Source: Paenibacillus marchantiophytorum
GTDB taxonomy: Bacteria > Bacillota > Bacilli > Paenibacillales > NBRC-103111
Direction of reading: 5' to 3'
NCBI RefSeq assembly: GCF_014640555.1
Contig: NZ_BMHE01000006.1
Coordinates: 183,690 to 247,689, forward strand
DNA: 64,000 nucleotides
Part shown: positions 52,989-64,000 of the stretch, in pieces
Layout: each line of letters starts with the position of its first letter
Position numbering within the stretch: the first letter of the stretch is position 1
Notes under the pieces: generated by a model
Database searches by the model: none
Seen by the model: only the letters and a program-made list of their open reading frames with translations
Told to the model about the DNA's origin: nothing
Position numbers and translations under genes: made by a program

Positions 52989-56021
<3,033 letters not shown>

Positions 56022-56150
56022 CTTTAGAACAGAGCGTTTCCCTGAACAAGCGATCTGACCGGGATTTTCAAGCCTGGGCAGGCGCTGTCGCCGGGGCGCT
56101 CTCTTTTTTGTAGTTGGCGCAACGGACGCCGGGATAAGGGGGACCTGCCT

Positions 56151-57941
56151 ATGACGATGAATACAATGAAGCGGTGGTTTATGGCTCCGTTTCAGATGAG
56201 CATGCGGTACAAACTGATGATATTAATGGTGATTATCGCTATTTTACCTTTGACGACCGTGACTTTTTTTGCGGCGCAGACGACCAAGCAGTCTTTAAGC
56301 TCGGAAATTATCCGTTCCAATGAATCGAGAATGAACTGGGCGTCTCAGTATTTTGACGAGAAGTTCAGCCAACTTCATTCGGTTGCCTATTCGCTCCTGC
56401 TGGACAACACTATTTTCCCAACATCCGGCCGCGAAGATGAAGGCGACATAAAGGGTCCTAATATGGGGAACTTTGATATTGAGGAGAAATTAAGGTCGCT
56501 GTATGTGGCTAACAATAACAACATCGTGCGGATTTCTTTGTATTTGAATGAAAAACAGCGCCTGTATGTGGTGGACAAAGACGCGGTACGCTTCACGGAC
56601 AATCTGGATACGTCCATCGGCAATTGGGGGGAGATCGCCAAGACCCAACAGAGCGTCAATAAGGTTGTGAATGTGCCGCCGAACACGTTTATTTTAGCCC
56701 GCAGCATGAACCGTTTTGAGAATTTGCAAGTGTTGGGCGGTGTTTTGCTGGAAGTCCGGTGGAAAATGATGGGCAACGTCATGGACATGATTCACTCGGA
56801 AGCGAACAGCGAGGTGCTGATCGTGGATGCCCAAGGCAACACGATGTACAATCCGTATGGCGCCAAAGTCTCGATGGACCCGGAGACGTTGAAGAAGGCG
56901 ATAGGGGACTCTGCGGCACCGGGGCACGTTCAGCTCAAGCAAGGCATTTTATTTTTCCAACCTGCCGTCTCGGGTCAGATATGGATCGTCAAGTTCGTCC
57001 CGATGAGCTACGTGACCGAGAGCGCCGCGACTACACTGAGCTTCAGCTTTTACACGGCGGTTGCTTCGATCCTGGCGGCCATTCTGCTCTCTGTGCTGAT
57101 CGCTTACTTCACGACGAAGCCGATTATCCGGTTGACCAAGTCGATGAAAGCGGTCGAGCATCAAAATTTCAACGTCGGGCTCGATAATATTCGAAGCGAT
57201 GAGATCGGGACGTTGGAGCGGCGGTTCAACTCGATGCTGCAGCGGATCAAGGAACTGATCCAGATTGAGTACAAAAGCAAAATCGAGACGCGTACGGCGC
57301 AAATCAAGGCGATGCAAGCGCAAATCAATCCGCATTTTCTGTACAATTCGCTGCAAGCGATCGGCGGCGTAGCCATTGACCGGAAAGTACCGGAGATTTA
57401 CGATTACCTTCGAGCGATCAGCGACTTGTTCCGGTATACGATCAAAATGCAGTCCGAACTGGTGACAATATTCGATGAAATGGAGCATGTCAGCAACTAT
57501 CTGCATATTCAGAAGCTCCGTTTTCAGGACATGCTCGAATTTGAGCTCGATGTGGAAGAGGGCTGCGAAGACTATTGCATGACCAAATTCACGCTCCAGC
57601 CGCTTGTGGAGAATTGCTTCGTTCATGGGCTGGAAGGGATGATGAAGAGCGGTCGTGTCCTGATCAAAGTCGAGCGCGTGGTGGATGAGATTGAAATCAG
57701 CATCGAGGACAACGGTGTTGGGATCGAACCCGAGCGTCTCGAAGATATTCAGCGGCAGCTTGAACAAACGAATGATGAGCAGCTGCTGGGCGAAAGCATG
57801 GGAATTAACAATGTGAATTCACGAATCCGACTTATTTTTGGGGAAGAGTTCGGATTGTTCGTCTCAAGCGTAGAAGGGGACGGGACGACGGTCAAAGTGA
57901 TTATCCCGGCTATACGCAGGGGAGAGGAGCTACTGCAATGA
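56151..57941 (+). CDS. YesM-type sensor histidine kinase, system 3
   Basis: 596 residues, AAGGGGGAC before the ATG. Membrane segments at about 20-40 (MILMVIIAILPLTTVTFF) and 295-320; extracellular sensor between; HAMP (KPIIRLTKSMKAVEHQNFNV); phospho-accepting His in QAQINPHFLYNSLQ; ATPase motifs LVENCFVHGLEGM and DNGVGI. Its stop overlaps the start of the response-regulator gene (ATGA). It lies between the hydrolase genes and the transporter genes of system 3. Confidence 0.92.
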   Translation: MTMNTMKRWFMAPFQMSMRYKLMILMVIIAILPLTTVTFFAAQTTKQSLSSEIIRSNESRMNWASQYFDEKFSQLHSVAYSLLLDNTIFPTSGREDEGDIKGPNMGNFDIEEKLRSLYVANNNNIVRISLYLNEKQRLYVVDKDAVRFTDNLDTSIGNWGEIAKTQQSVNKVVNVPPNTFILARSMNRFENLQVLGGVLLEVRWKMMGNVMDMIHSEANSEVLIVDAQGNTMYNPYGAKVSMDPETLKKAIGDSAAPGHVQLKQGILFFQPAVSGQIWIVKFVPMSYVTESAATTLSFSFYTAVASILAAILLSVLIAYFTTKPIIRLTKSMKAVEHQNFNVGLDNIRSDEIGTLERRFNSMLQRIKELIQIEYKSKIETRTAQIKAMQAQINPHFLYNSLQAIGGVAIDRKVPEIYDYLRAISDLFRYTIKMQSELVTIFDEMEHVSNYLHIQKLRFQDMLEFELDVEEGCEDYCMTKFTLQPLVENCFVHGLEGMMKSGRVLIKVERVVDEIEISIEDNGVGIEPERLEDIQRQLEQTNDEQLLGESMGINNVNSRIRLIFGEEFGLFVSSVEGDGTTVKVIIPAIRRGEELLQ

Positions 57942-59002
57942 AGGCTATTATTATCGACGACGAGTTTTGGATTCGGAACAGCATCCGGCATTTGGCGGAC
58001 TGGGAGCGGTTCGGTATCGATCAGGTGATGGAAGCCGAGGATGGGCTGAGCGGGCTGGAGATGGTGGAGCGGCTGCACCCGGAAATCGTCATCACGGATA
58101 TGAAAATGAGAGGCATGGACGGAACGCGTCTGCTGCAAAAATTGACAGAGGAGTACCCGTATATCCGCAAAATCGTGATCAGCGGGTTCGATGAATTCTC
58201 CTATATGAAGCAAGCGATTTTGTCCAAGGTCGACGAATACTTGCTCAAGCCGATCAAGCCGGAAGAGCTGAATCGCGCTTTGGAGAAAGCAGTCCGCGAG
58301 CTGCGGGCGGCACAGGGCATCCACGCGGCCCAACCGCTGGACAAGCAACTGCTCAAGGTCGTTACGGAGACGAGAAGTGTGATCGTCAGGTACATTCATG
58401 AAATGAACCCGGAGGCGATCAGTATCAGTTTCAAGCACCTGGAGGCGGCGCTGAAGGAGCACGAACCCTTGAAACCCGGTGTCAGCAACTCGCTGTACAA
58501 GCAATTCATGCAATTGCTGGAGGAACAGGCGGACCTGCTTGGCAGCGAGTTGACGCCGAACGCCCAGTCGTGGGCCGCAACCTTTTTCGTATCGGACAAT
58601 ACGCCGCTCTCCGCCTGGATTACCGTCTTGTCCGATGCGTTCTCCGGCAGTCTGGAGGCGCTAATCTATCAGCGGAAAAATAAAGTCGGAGTCAAAATTG
58701 ACGAAATCCGGCAGTTTATCGATCATTCCTACGCGGAGCCTATCGGTCTTGGCACGATCGCCAGCCAGTTTTTCATAAGCCGGGAGCATCTGTCCCGTAC
58801 GTTCAAGCAGGAAGTGGGCCTGACAGTGATGGATTACCTCGTCTCCAAACGGATCGAGAAAGCGTGCGAGCTGCTGCAGGACCCGTCGGTCTTGATCAAG
58901 AACGCTGCGAAAGCTGTCGGTTATTCGGATATTACGTATTTTTATCGGATTTTCAAAAAAATAACAGGTGTGACGCCCATCCAGTTTCGACAAGGCAGCT
59001 AA
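57938..59002 (+). CDS. Short YesN-type response regulator (AraC output), system 3
   Basis: 354 residues, about 160 shorter than the other two regulators here because the central linker is reduced. Receiver with Asp7-Asp8, phospho-acceptor Asp54 (VITDMKMRGMDG) and Lys in YLLKPIK; AraC domain (LGTIASQFFISREHLSRTFK; IKNAAKAVGYSDITYFYRIF). Coupled to the kinase by a 4-bp overlap. Probable activator of the transporter genes downstream. Confidence 0.92.
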   Translation: MKAIIIDDEFWIRNSIRHLADWERFGIDQVMEAEDGLSGLEMVERLHPEIVITDMKMRGMDGTRLLQKLTEEYPYIRKIVISGFDEFSYMKQAILSKVDEYLLKPIKPEELNRALEKAVRELRAAQGIHAAQPLDKQLLKVVTETRSVIVRYIHEMNPEAISISFKHLEAALKEHEPLKPGVSNSLYKQFMQLLEEQADLLGSELTPNAQSWAATFFVSDNTPLSAWITVLSDAFSGSLEALIYQRKNKVGVKIDEIRQFIDHSYAEPIGLGTIASQFFISREHLSRTFKQEVGLTVMDYLVSKRIEKACELLQDPSVLIKNAAKAVGYSDITYFYRIFKKITGVTPIQFRQGS

Positions 59003-59084
59003 TTATCATAATAGTGAAAGCGATATCACAAATGTCCAATTCAAAACGCTACTTCTGTTGAATGATTGGGGCCGCTTTCTTCTA

Positions 59085-59110
59085 TATAATCAGGGATAGT
59101 AAGCGCTATC
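59085..59110 (+). promoter_or_regulatory. Promoter -10 box with overlapping operator, system 3 importer
   Basis: TATAAT at 59085-59090, followed 5 bp later by the inverted repeat GATAGTAAGCGCTATC (59095-59110) over the predicted start of transcription. The AAGCGCT core is shared with the cre-like sites at 31086 and 33142. Confidence 0.65.
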
Positions 59111-59133
59111 AAAACAAGGGGAGGCTAAACACT

Positions 59134-60444
59134 ATGAAAAAAACACTTACTATGATTTTGGCCATGTTAATGGTGGGATCTACCGTCGCTTGCTCTTCCG
59201 GCGGAGGCACAAAAGACAATAACTCTGGCAGCACTTCGAATCAAAACGGTTCGAACGCGCCTGCGAAAAAAGTCGAACTGAAAGTATTCCTGGGTGGTCT
59301 AGACCGTTTCCGCGACCAATTCGACAAATACTTCGCGCAGTTCGCCGAAAAGGAAAAGAAAGAGAAGAACATCGTAGTTACGATCAATACCGAGTATCCG
59401 GGTTCTGAAAATGCAACACAAATCTTGAAAACGCGCTTGGCTACAGGCGACGTGCCGGACATATTCGCGCTTCACGCGGTGAACGATGTGCCGGATTACT
59501 ACAAAGCCGGCTTCCTGGAAGATATGACGAACCAGCCGTTCTCCGGCAAGCTGATTGACGGCATCCGCAAGCTCGTGACGATCGACAACAAAGTCGTTGC
59601 GGTTCCGCTGGAAAGCTTGGCGTGGGGCTACCTCTACAACAAAAAAATATTTAGTGATCTGGGCCTGAAACCGCCTACGACATTAACGGAAATGAAAGCT
59701 GTCGTGCAGAAGCTGAACGACAACAAAATTACGCCATTCATGCTGAGCTACAAAGAGAGCTGGATTCCGCAATTGTTCCTGCCTCTGGCTGTCGGCGGTC
59801 TAGGCAACTCCACTCAAAAAGGGTTTGTTGACCGCATGAACAAAGATCAAGGCAGCTTCGCCGAGCTGAAAGATATGTTCGGCATCATCGACCTCGTGAA
59901 CAGCAACGGAACCGGCCGCGTATTCGAGGTTGGCAACGACGACGGCGCTGCGGATTTCGCAGCCGGCAAAGCGGCCATGTGGGTACAAGGTCCTTGGGAT
60001 GCTGACAGCTTGCTGAAAGCGAACAGCAGCTTCGATTTCGGGGTTGCTCCGCTTCCGCTGAACGACAATCCGGCTTCCACGCTGATCAACGTGTCCGTAT
60101 CGACATCCCTGGCGATGGCTTCGAGCGGTAAAAACAAAGAAGTTTCCGCCGACCTTCTGAACTTCATCCTGGACGACCAAGCATCCAATGCGCTGTACCA
60201 AGGCTTGAAATTCAATCCGGTGTCCAAAGCTCACACGTTCAAACCGTATCCTTGGGTTGAAGATGCGTCCGCTTATGTCAATAAAGGACAATCCTATCAA
60301 GATCCGCAAATCCCAGCCGCTGTTAAAGATGAGTCGGGAAAAGCGCTTCAAGCCTACTTTAGCAAAAAAATGACGGCTGACGACGTGATTAAGGATCTGG
60401 ATAAAACGTGGAAAAATGCTAACGCTGTAGCTAACAAAAAATAA
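59134..60444 (+). CDS. Sugar ABC transporter lipoprotein binding protein, system 3
   Basis: 436 residues from ATG 59134 (AAGGGGAGG 9 bp upstream; the longer frame from 59062 would cross the promoter). Lipobox STVAC near residue 21, Ser/Gly/Asn linker, SBP_bac_1 fold (LKTRLATGDVPDIFALHAVN; VAVPLESLAWGYLYNKKIFS; GKAAMWVQGPWDAD). It delivers an oligosaccharide to the two permeases that follow. A hairpin lies between. Confidence 0.93.
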   Translation: MKKTLTMILAMLMVGSTVACSSGGGTKDNNSGSTSNQNGSNAPAKKVELKVFLGGLDRFRDQFDKYFAQFAEKEKKEKNIVVTINTEYPGSENATQILKTRLATGDVPDIFALHAVNDVPDYYKAGFLEDMTNQPFSGKLIDGIRKLVTIDNKVVAVPLESLAWGYLYNKKIFSDLGLKPPTTLTEMKAVVQKLNDNKITPFMLSYKESWIPQLFLPLAVGGLGNSTQKGFVDRMNKDQGSFAELKDMFGIIDLVNSNGTGRVFEVGNDDGAADFAAGKAAMWVQGPWDADSLLKANSSFDFGVAPLPLNDNPASTLINVSVSTSLAMASSGKNKEVSADLLNFILDDQASNALYQGLKFNPVSKAHTFKPYPWVEDASAYVNKGQSYQDPQIPAAVKDESGKALQAYFSKKMTADDVIKDLDKTWKNANAVANKK

Positions 60445-60459
60445 AGAATGGATAACAGC

Positions 60460-60508
60460 TGCCGTGCCTTGCTTGGAATGTACAAGATCAGGGCACGGCA
60501 CGGATTTT
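60460..60508 (+). terminator. Hairpin between binding protein and first permease, system 3
   Basis: 9-bp stem TGCCGTGCC/GGCACGGCA with a loop of about 23 nt and a weak GATTTTCC tail, 15 bp after the stop. Same position as the hairpins at 24832 and 44360. Confidence 0.6.
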
Positions 60509-60525
60509 CCTAAGGAGTGAGCCCC

Positions 60526-61410
60526 GTGCTAAGACGCCTTGTTAAGACTCATAGATCTTTAATCCTGTTCGTTCTTCCCGCTTTTGTCCTGTACGTCACG
60601 TTTCTCGTCATTCCTATGCTGCAGGGCTCGTACTACAGCTTCACAAATTGGGACGGACTGAATAAAAACTACAGTTTTGTTGGCCTGCAGAACTTTATCG
60701 AAGCGATCAGCGACGATAAAAACTTCCAGTCTTCGATTTTGTTTACAGCGAAATACGTGGTCTTTGCAGTTATTTTCCAAAATGCCGTCGCGCTCTTGCT
60801 GGCGCTTATGATTGAATCGCGCAGCCGCGGCAAAGGCTTGCTCCGGACTATCTTTTTCATGCCTAGCATGCTCAGTATCATTATCAGTACTTTTATGTGG
60901 GCGTTTGTCTTTACCAAAGTCATGCCGGCGTTGTCCCGGTTTGCGGCTCTGAAGTTTCTGGATATTTCCTGGCTTGGCGATCCGAACATTTCCTTCTGGA
61001 CGATCCTTATGGTTTCCGTCTGGGGTGGGATCGGAACGTTGATGATTATTTATATGTCCGCGATTCAAGGCATTCCGCAGCATTTGAAAGAAGCCGCCAT
61101 TATCGACGGCGCCAACCCTTTTCATATGCTTCGCTACATTACGCTGCCGCTGATCGCGCATGCGCTTACAATCTGTATTTTTCTTACCCTGAACAACTCG
61201 TTTAAAGTGTACGACTTGATCTACGCTTTGACCGGAGGCGGTCCTGCACGGGCCACACAGGTGATTTCTATGAACATTTTGGAAGAGGCTTATCAGCAAA
61301 ACTTCCGCTACGGCTATGCCAGCGCGAAAGCCATTATCCTGTTCCTCATCATACTTGTCATTACATTGATTCAAGTTACCGTCATGAAGAAAAGGGAGGT
61401 GGAAGCGTGA
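60526..61410 (+). CDS. ABC sugar permease, MalF-type, system 3
   Basis: 294 residues from GTG 60526, which is 8 bp after TAAGGAG; GTG 60517 overlaps the site. Six membrane segments; begins MLRRLVKTHRSLILFVLPAF. EAA loop HLKEAAIIDGANPFHMLRYI, then TLPLI. ALTGGGPARATQVISMNILE is typical of UgpA-like proteins. Overlaps the next gene by 4 bp (GTGA). Confidence 0.93.
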   Translation: MLRRLVKTHRSLILFVLPAFVLYVTFLVIPMLQGSYYSFTNWDGLNKNYSFVGLQNFIEAISDDKNFQSSILFTAKYVVFAVIFQNAVALLLALMIESRSRGKGLLRTIFFMPSMLSIIISTFMWAFVFTKVMPALSRFAALKFLDISWLGDPNISFWTILMVSVWGGIGTLMIIYMSAIQGIPQHLKEAAIIDGANPFHMLRYITLPLIAHALTICIFLTLNNSFKVYDLIYALTGGGPARATQVISMNILEEAYQQNFRYGYASAKAIILFLIILVITLIQVTVMKKREVEA

Positions 61411-62231
61411 ACAGACGGCTGTATTCCGTATCAACCCTTGTGGTGCTGATCGTTGTGGCCTGCTTCTTCCTATTCCCGATTTATATGGCGATCTTGAACT
61501 CCTTCAAGACACAGGGAGAAATGTACGCTTCCGTACTCGGCCTGCCGACGAAATTCCATTTTGAGAACTACGTGCAAGCGTTCAAGAAAGCGAACATGCT
61601 AGAGAGCGGCTTGAACACGGTTGTTGTAACCGTGACCGGGATTTGCGGCATCGTACTGTGCAGTTCGCTGGCCGGTTACAAGCTTTCGCGTACACGGGGC
61701 GCATTAAGCAACGCCATCTTCATGCTGTTCGTTTCGTCGATGCTTATTCCGTTCCAAACGATTATGGTGACTTTAACGAAAATGGCCAAAAACCTCGGAT
61801 TGCAAGGTACGCCGTTCGGTCTCGGCATCGTGTGCGCCGGTCTTGGCGTCAGCATGGCGGTGTTCCTGTATCACGGCTTCGTAAAGGGGATTCCGCGCGA
61901 GCTCGACGAGTCCGCAAAAATAGATGGCTGCGGTGAAGTCAAAACGTTTTTCAGCATCATATTGCCGCTGCTGCTGCCGATTACCTTTACTATCGTTATC
62001 TTGAACCTGTTGTGGCTGTGGAACGACTTCCTGCTGCCTGTCCTGATGCTGACGGATTTCCACAAATATACACTGGTGCTGACAATCAATATGTTCTTCG
62101 GCAAATATAGCCGTGAATGGTCGCTTATTCTCGCATCGCTGATCTTGTCTTCGATTCCGATCGTGATTATTTTCGCGATCTTCCAGCGCTGGATCATCCA
62201 AGGAATTACGGAAGGCGCGGTGAAGGGCTAA
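61407..62231 (+). CDS. ABC sugar permease, MalG-type, system 3
   Basis: 274 residues, GTG start inside the end of the previous gene, behind AGGGAGGTGG. Six membrane segments; EAA loop ELDESAKIDGCGEVKTFFSI, then ILPLLLP; C-terminus ITEGAVKG. Last gene of the system 3 operon; followed by a strong terminator. Confidence 0.93.
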   Translation: MNRRLYSVSTLVVLIVVACFFLFPIYMAILNSFKTQGEMYASVLGLPTKFHFENYVQAFKKANMLESGLNTVVVTVTGICGIVLCSSLAGYKLSRTRGALSNAIFMLFVSSMLIPFQTIMVTLTKMAKNLGLQGTPFGLGIVCAGLGVSMAVFLYHGFVKGIPRELDESAKIDGCGEVKTFFSIILPLLLPITFTIVILNLLWLWNDFLLPVLMLTDFHKYTLVLTINMFFGKYSREWSLILASLILSSIPIVIIFAIFQRWIIQGITEGAVKG

Positions 62232-62307
62232 GTGTTCATATGTCGATAACTCACTTATACGATTCATTGATGAGAAGGTTCGCCGTCAGAAATAAATAAG
62301 TCAGTAG

Positions 62308-62347
62308 AAAAAAACCGCGAAGGCTTGATGCTACGCGGTTTTTTTCT
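62308..62347 (+). terminator. Rho-independent terminator after system 3
   Basis: Stem AAAAAACCGCG/CGCGGTTTTTT with a 14-nt loop and a T-run; A-rich on the left, so it could also work in the other direction. The rest of the gap to 62508 shows only AT-rich promoter-like DNA. Confidence 0.88.
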
Positions 62348-62507
62348 AGTTCTGGTCATTTCTTTCATTATTCTTTTATTTGGCTTTAGTAAACTTTTAA
62401 AAGTGATGATTTGAAATTTATTAAAGCTAAGAGGAGTAAAACAACGATAAAGTTGAATCCAAAAACGTATACAGTACCATATCGTTATTGATGGGAGCGA
62501 GTTGTAA

Positions 62508-64000
62508 ATGAATCGAAAAGCAAAGCAGACTTATCGTAAATTAGTAAGTATTATACTGGGAATGTTGATTTTTTTGTCGGGCGTACCCAATATGGGCGCG
62601 CCAATGGTTGCCCAAGCTGCGTCTGAACAATGGGTCACAGTAGGCTCAGCCGGTTTTTCGGCAGGTGCTGCAACTTATACAAGGATAGCCATCGACAGCA
62701 GTGGCACGCCCTATGTTGTTTATAGGGATGGGGGTAGAGGCGGTAATGCAACCGTCATGAAATATAACGGAAGCGCGTGGGTGAATGTTGGCTCCGCCGG
62801 TTTTGGTGATGCAACTAATGTAAGTATTGCCATCGACAGCAGCGGTACGCCCTTTGTTCTGTTTCAGGATGCTGGTAACAGCTTTAAAGCAACCGTTATG
62901 AAATATAACGGAAGCTCGTGGGTAAATGTAGGTTCCGCCGGTTTTTCGGCAGGTGGAGCAGAATTTACAAATATAGCCATCGACAGTAGTGGCACGCCCT
63001 TTGTTGTGTATAAGGATGGGGGGAACAGCAATAAAGCAACCGTCATGAAATATAACGGAAGCGCGTGGGTGAATGTAGGTTCCGCCGGTTTTTCGGCAGG
63101 AAGTGCAAGTTATACAAATATAGCCATCGACAGCAGTGGCACGCCCTATATTGTGTATAAGGATGGGGTTAACAATAAAGCAACCGTCATGAAATATAAC
63201 GGAAGCTTGTGGGAGAATGTAGGTTCCGCGACAGGTGGAGCAAATTATACAAGTATAGCCATCGACAGCAGCGGCACACCCTATATTGTGTATAAGGATT
63301 TGTTGAACAGCGAAGAAGCGACCGTCATGAAATATAACGGAAGCTCGTGGGAGAATGTTGGATCTGCCGGTTTTTCAGCGGGTGTTGTAGATTATACAAG
63401 TATAGCTATAAACAGCAGCGGCACGCCCTATGTTATGTATAAGGATTATGGTAACGGCGGTAAAGCAACCGTTATGAAATATAACGGAAGCTTGTGGGAG
63501 AACGCAGGCTCCGCCGGTTTTTCGGCGGGTATTGCAGATTATACAAGTATAGCCATTGACAGCAGCGGCACGCCCTATGTTGTGTATTTGGATGATGAGA
63601 AGAGGAGTAAAGCAACCGTCAAGAAGCTTGCAGTGACATATACGGTGACGTATGACGGCGACGGCGCTGCGTCCGGAAGTGTGCCGACGGACAGCGCCAC
63701 CTATCAATCGGGAGATACGGCCACGGTTCTGGGCAACACGGGAAGCCTAGTGAAGACGGGTTACACGTTCGCGGGTTGGAACACGAAGGCGGATGGAACT
63801 GGAATGGATTACGTGGCAGGTGCCCCCATCAGCATAAACTTAGCCGACGTGACACTGTACGTGAAGTGGACAACGACCAACGCGGCCACGCCGAGCATCG
63901 GCACGCAACCGACAGGAGCAACGGTGAACGAAGGCGCGAGCAGCCCGAGCTTGAGTGTAGCGGCGACGGTGAGCGACAGCGGAACGCTGAGCTATCAGTG
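62508..64000 (+). CDS. Large secreted repeat protein, 3' end outside window
   Basis: At least 497 residues, open to the window end. A signal peptide with a long positive N-region (MNRKAKQTYRKLVS, then IILGMLIFLSGVPNMG, cleavage near AQA-ASE). Then seven tandem units of about 40-47 residues (GSAGFSAG, IAIDSSGTPYVVYKD, ATVMKYNGSSWVNV), probably propeller blades. Then a Listeria-Bacteroides (InlB/Flg_new) repeat (YTVTYDGDGAASGSVPTDSA; GYTFAGWNTKADG). Then the start of a Paenibacillus-type Ig-like module (SIGTQPTGATVNEGASSPSL). Such proteins usually end in S-layer homology domains and sit on the cell surface. Binding target unknown. Independent of the sugar operons. Confidence 0.88.
   Translation, partial: MNRKAKQTYRKLVSIILGMLIFLSGVPNMGAPMVAQAASEQWVTVGSAGFSAGAATYTRIAIDSSGTPYVVYRDGGRGGNATVMKYNGSAWVNVGSAGFGDATNVSIAIDSSGTPFVLFQDAGNSFKATVMKYNGSSWVNVGSAGFSAGGAEFTNIAIDSSGTPFVVYKDGGNSNKATVMKYNGSAWVNVGSAGFSAGSASYTNIAIDSSGTPYIVYKDGVNNKATVMKYNGSLWENVGSATGGANYTSIAIDSSGTPYIVYKDLLNSEEATVMKYNGSSWENVGSAGFSAGVVDYTSIAINSSGTPYVMYKDYGNGGKATVMKYNGSLWENAGSAGFSAGIADYTSIAIDSSGTPYVVYLDDEKRSKATVKKLAVTYTVTYDGDGAASGSVPTDSATYQSGDTATVLGNTGSLVKTGYTFAGWNTKADGTGMDYVAGAPISINLADVTLYVKWTTTNAATPSIGTQPTGATVNEGASSPSLSVAATVSDSGTLSYQ
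62640..63630 (+). repeat. Seven in-frame tandem repeats of about 135-140 bp
   Basis: Each unit carries near-identical stretches such as ATAGCCATCGACAGCAG and GTCATGAAATATAACGGAAG. Units differ by short codon-sized insertions/deletions. The high nucleotide identity points to recent amplification or gene conversion. Confidence 0.85.

Overview
This looks like chromosomal DNA of a Paenibacillus-type Firmicute. The signs are strong AGGAGG-type ribosome sites, frequent TTG/GTG starts, three YesM/YesN-type two-component systems, LplB/LplC- and MalF/MalG-type sugar permeases, lipoprotein solute-binding proteins and many glycoside hydrolases. No rRNA, tRNA, CRISPR array or intact mobile element was recognised.

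Layout. 1-1.4 kb: the end of an LplB/LplC permease operon. 1.5-5.7 kb: small regulators (XRE-cupin, MerR), a truncated MFS gene, an exported agmatine-deiminase-like lipoprotein and a methyltransferase-like protein with a damaged SAM motif. 5.7-10.6 kb (minus strand): a 1651-residue DUF11-repeat surface-type protein. 10.7-14.5 kb: an AT-rich, eroded stretch with an orphan 3' gene fragment followed by a possible immunity-type gene, an IS110 remnant, and a TetR regulator divergent from an alpha/beta hydrolase. 14.6-15.9 kb: a two-gene module made of a polytopic membrane protein with an HEWIH motif and an XRE regulator. 16-17 kb: a GH43-like propeller protein.

17.1-34.9 kb is the most interesting part: an apparent glycan-utilisation regulon of five transcription units. 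They are ppiC-like foldase plus secreted glycosidase; YesM-type kinase plus AraC-type response regulator; MalE/F/G-type importer plus GH95; a second copy of the secreted glycosidase; and an LplB/LplC/binding-protein importer. All five are preceded by the same element: two direct half-sites 21 bp apart (about GTCCYGWWAATTMCC and TGCCTGTTAATTACC). In four promoters the second half-site lies exactly 38 bp upstream of a TATAAT-like -10 box; in the fifth, before the regulator operon itself, the distance is 28 bp, one helical turn shorter. The simplest reading is that the response regulator encoded inside the cluster activates all five units. Three of the catabolic promoters also have CcpA/LacI-like sites with a CG-centred core near the predicted transcription start.

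34.9-49.3 kb: a PhyH-type dioxygenase pair divergent from an AraC regulator, a chemoreceptor, then a second regulator/kinase pair, importer and GH2 beta-galactosidase. 49.3-50.4 kb: a long intergenic stretch with a four-part repeat, two palindromic operators and a LacI remnant. 50.4-62.2 kb: a GC-richer cassette with a GH38-like (DUF5054) enzyme, a second GH2 enzyme, a third kinase/regulator pair and a third binding protein with two permeases. 62.5-64 kb: the start of a secreted tandem-repeat protein that runs off the window.

How it fits together (inference): secreted hydrolases release oligosaccharides, lipoprotein-dependent importers take them up with an ATPase encoded elsewhere (none is present here), and cytoplasmic GH95, GH2 and GH38-like enzymes finish hydrolysis. 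Each system is governed by its own membrane kinase and AraC-type response regulator, probably under carbon catabolite control.
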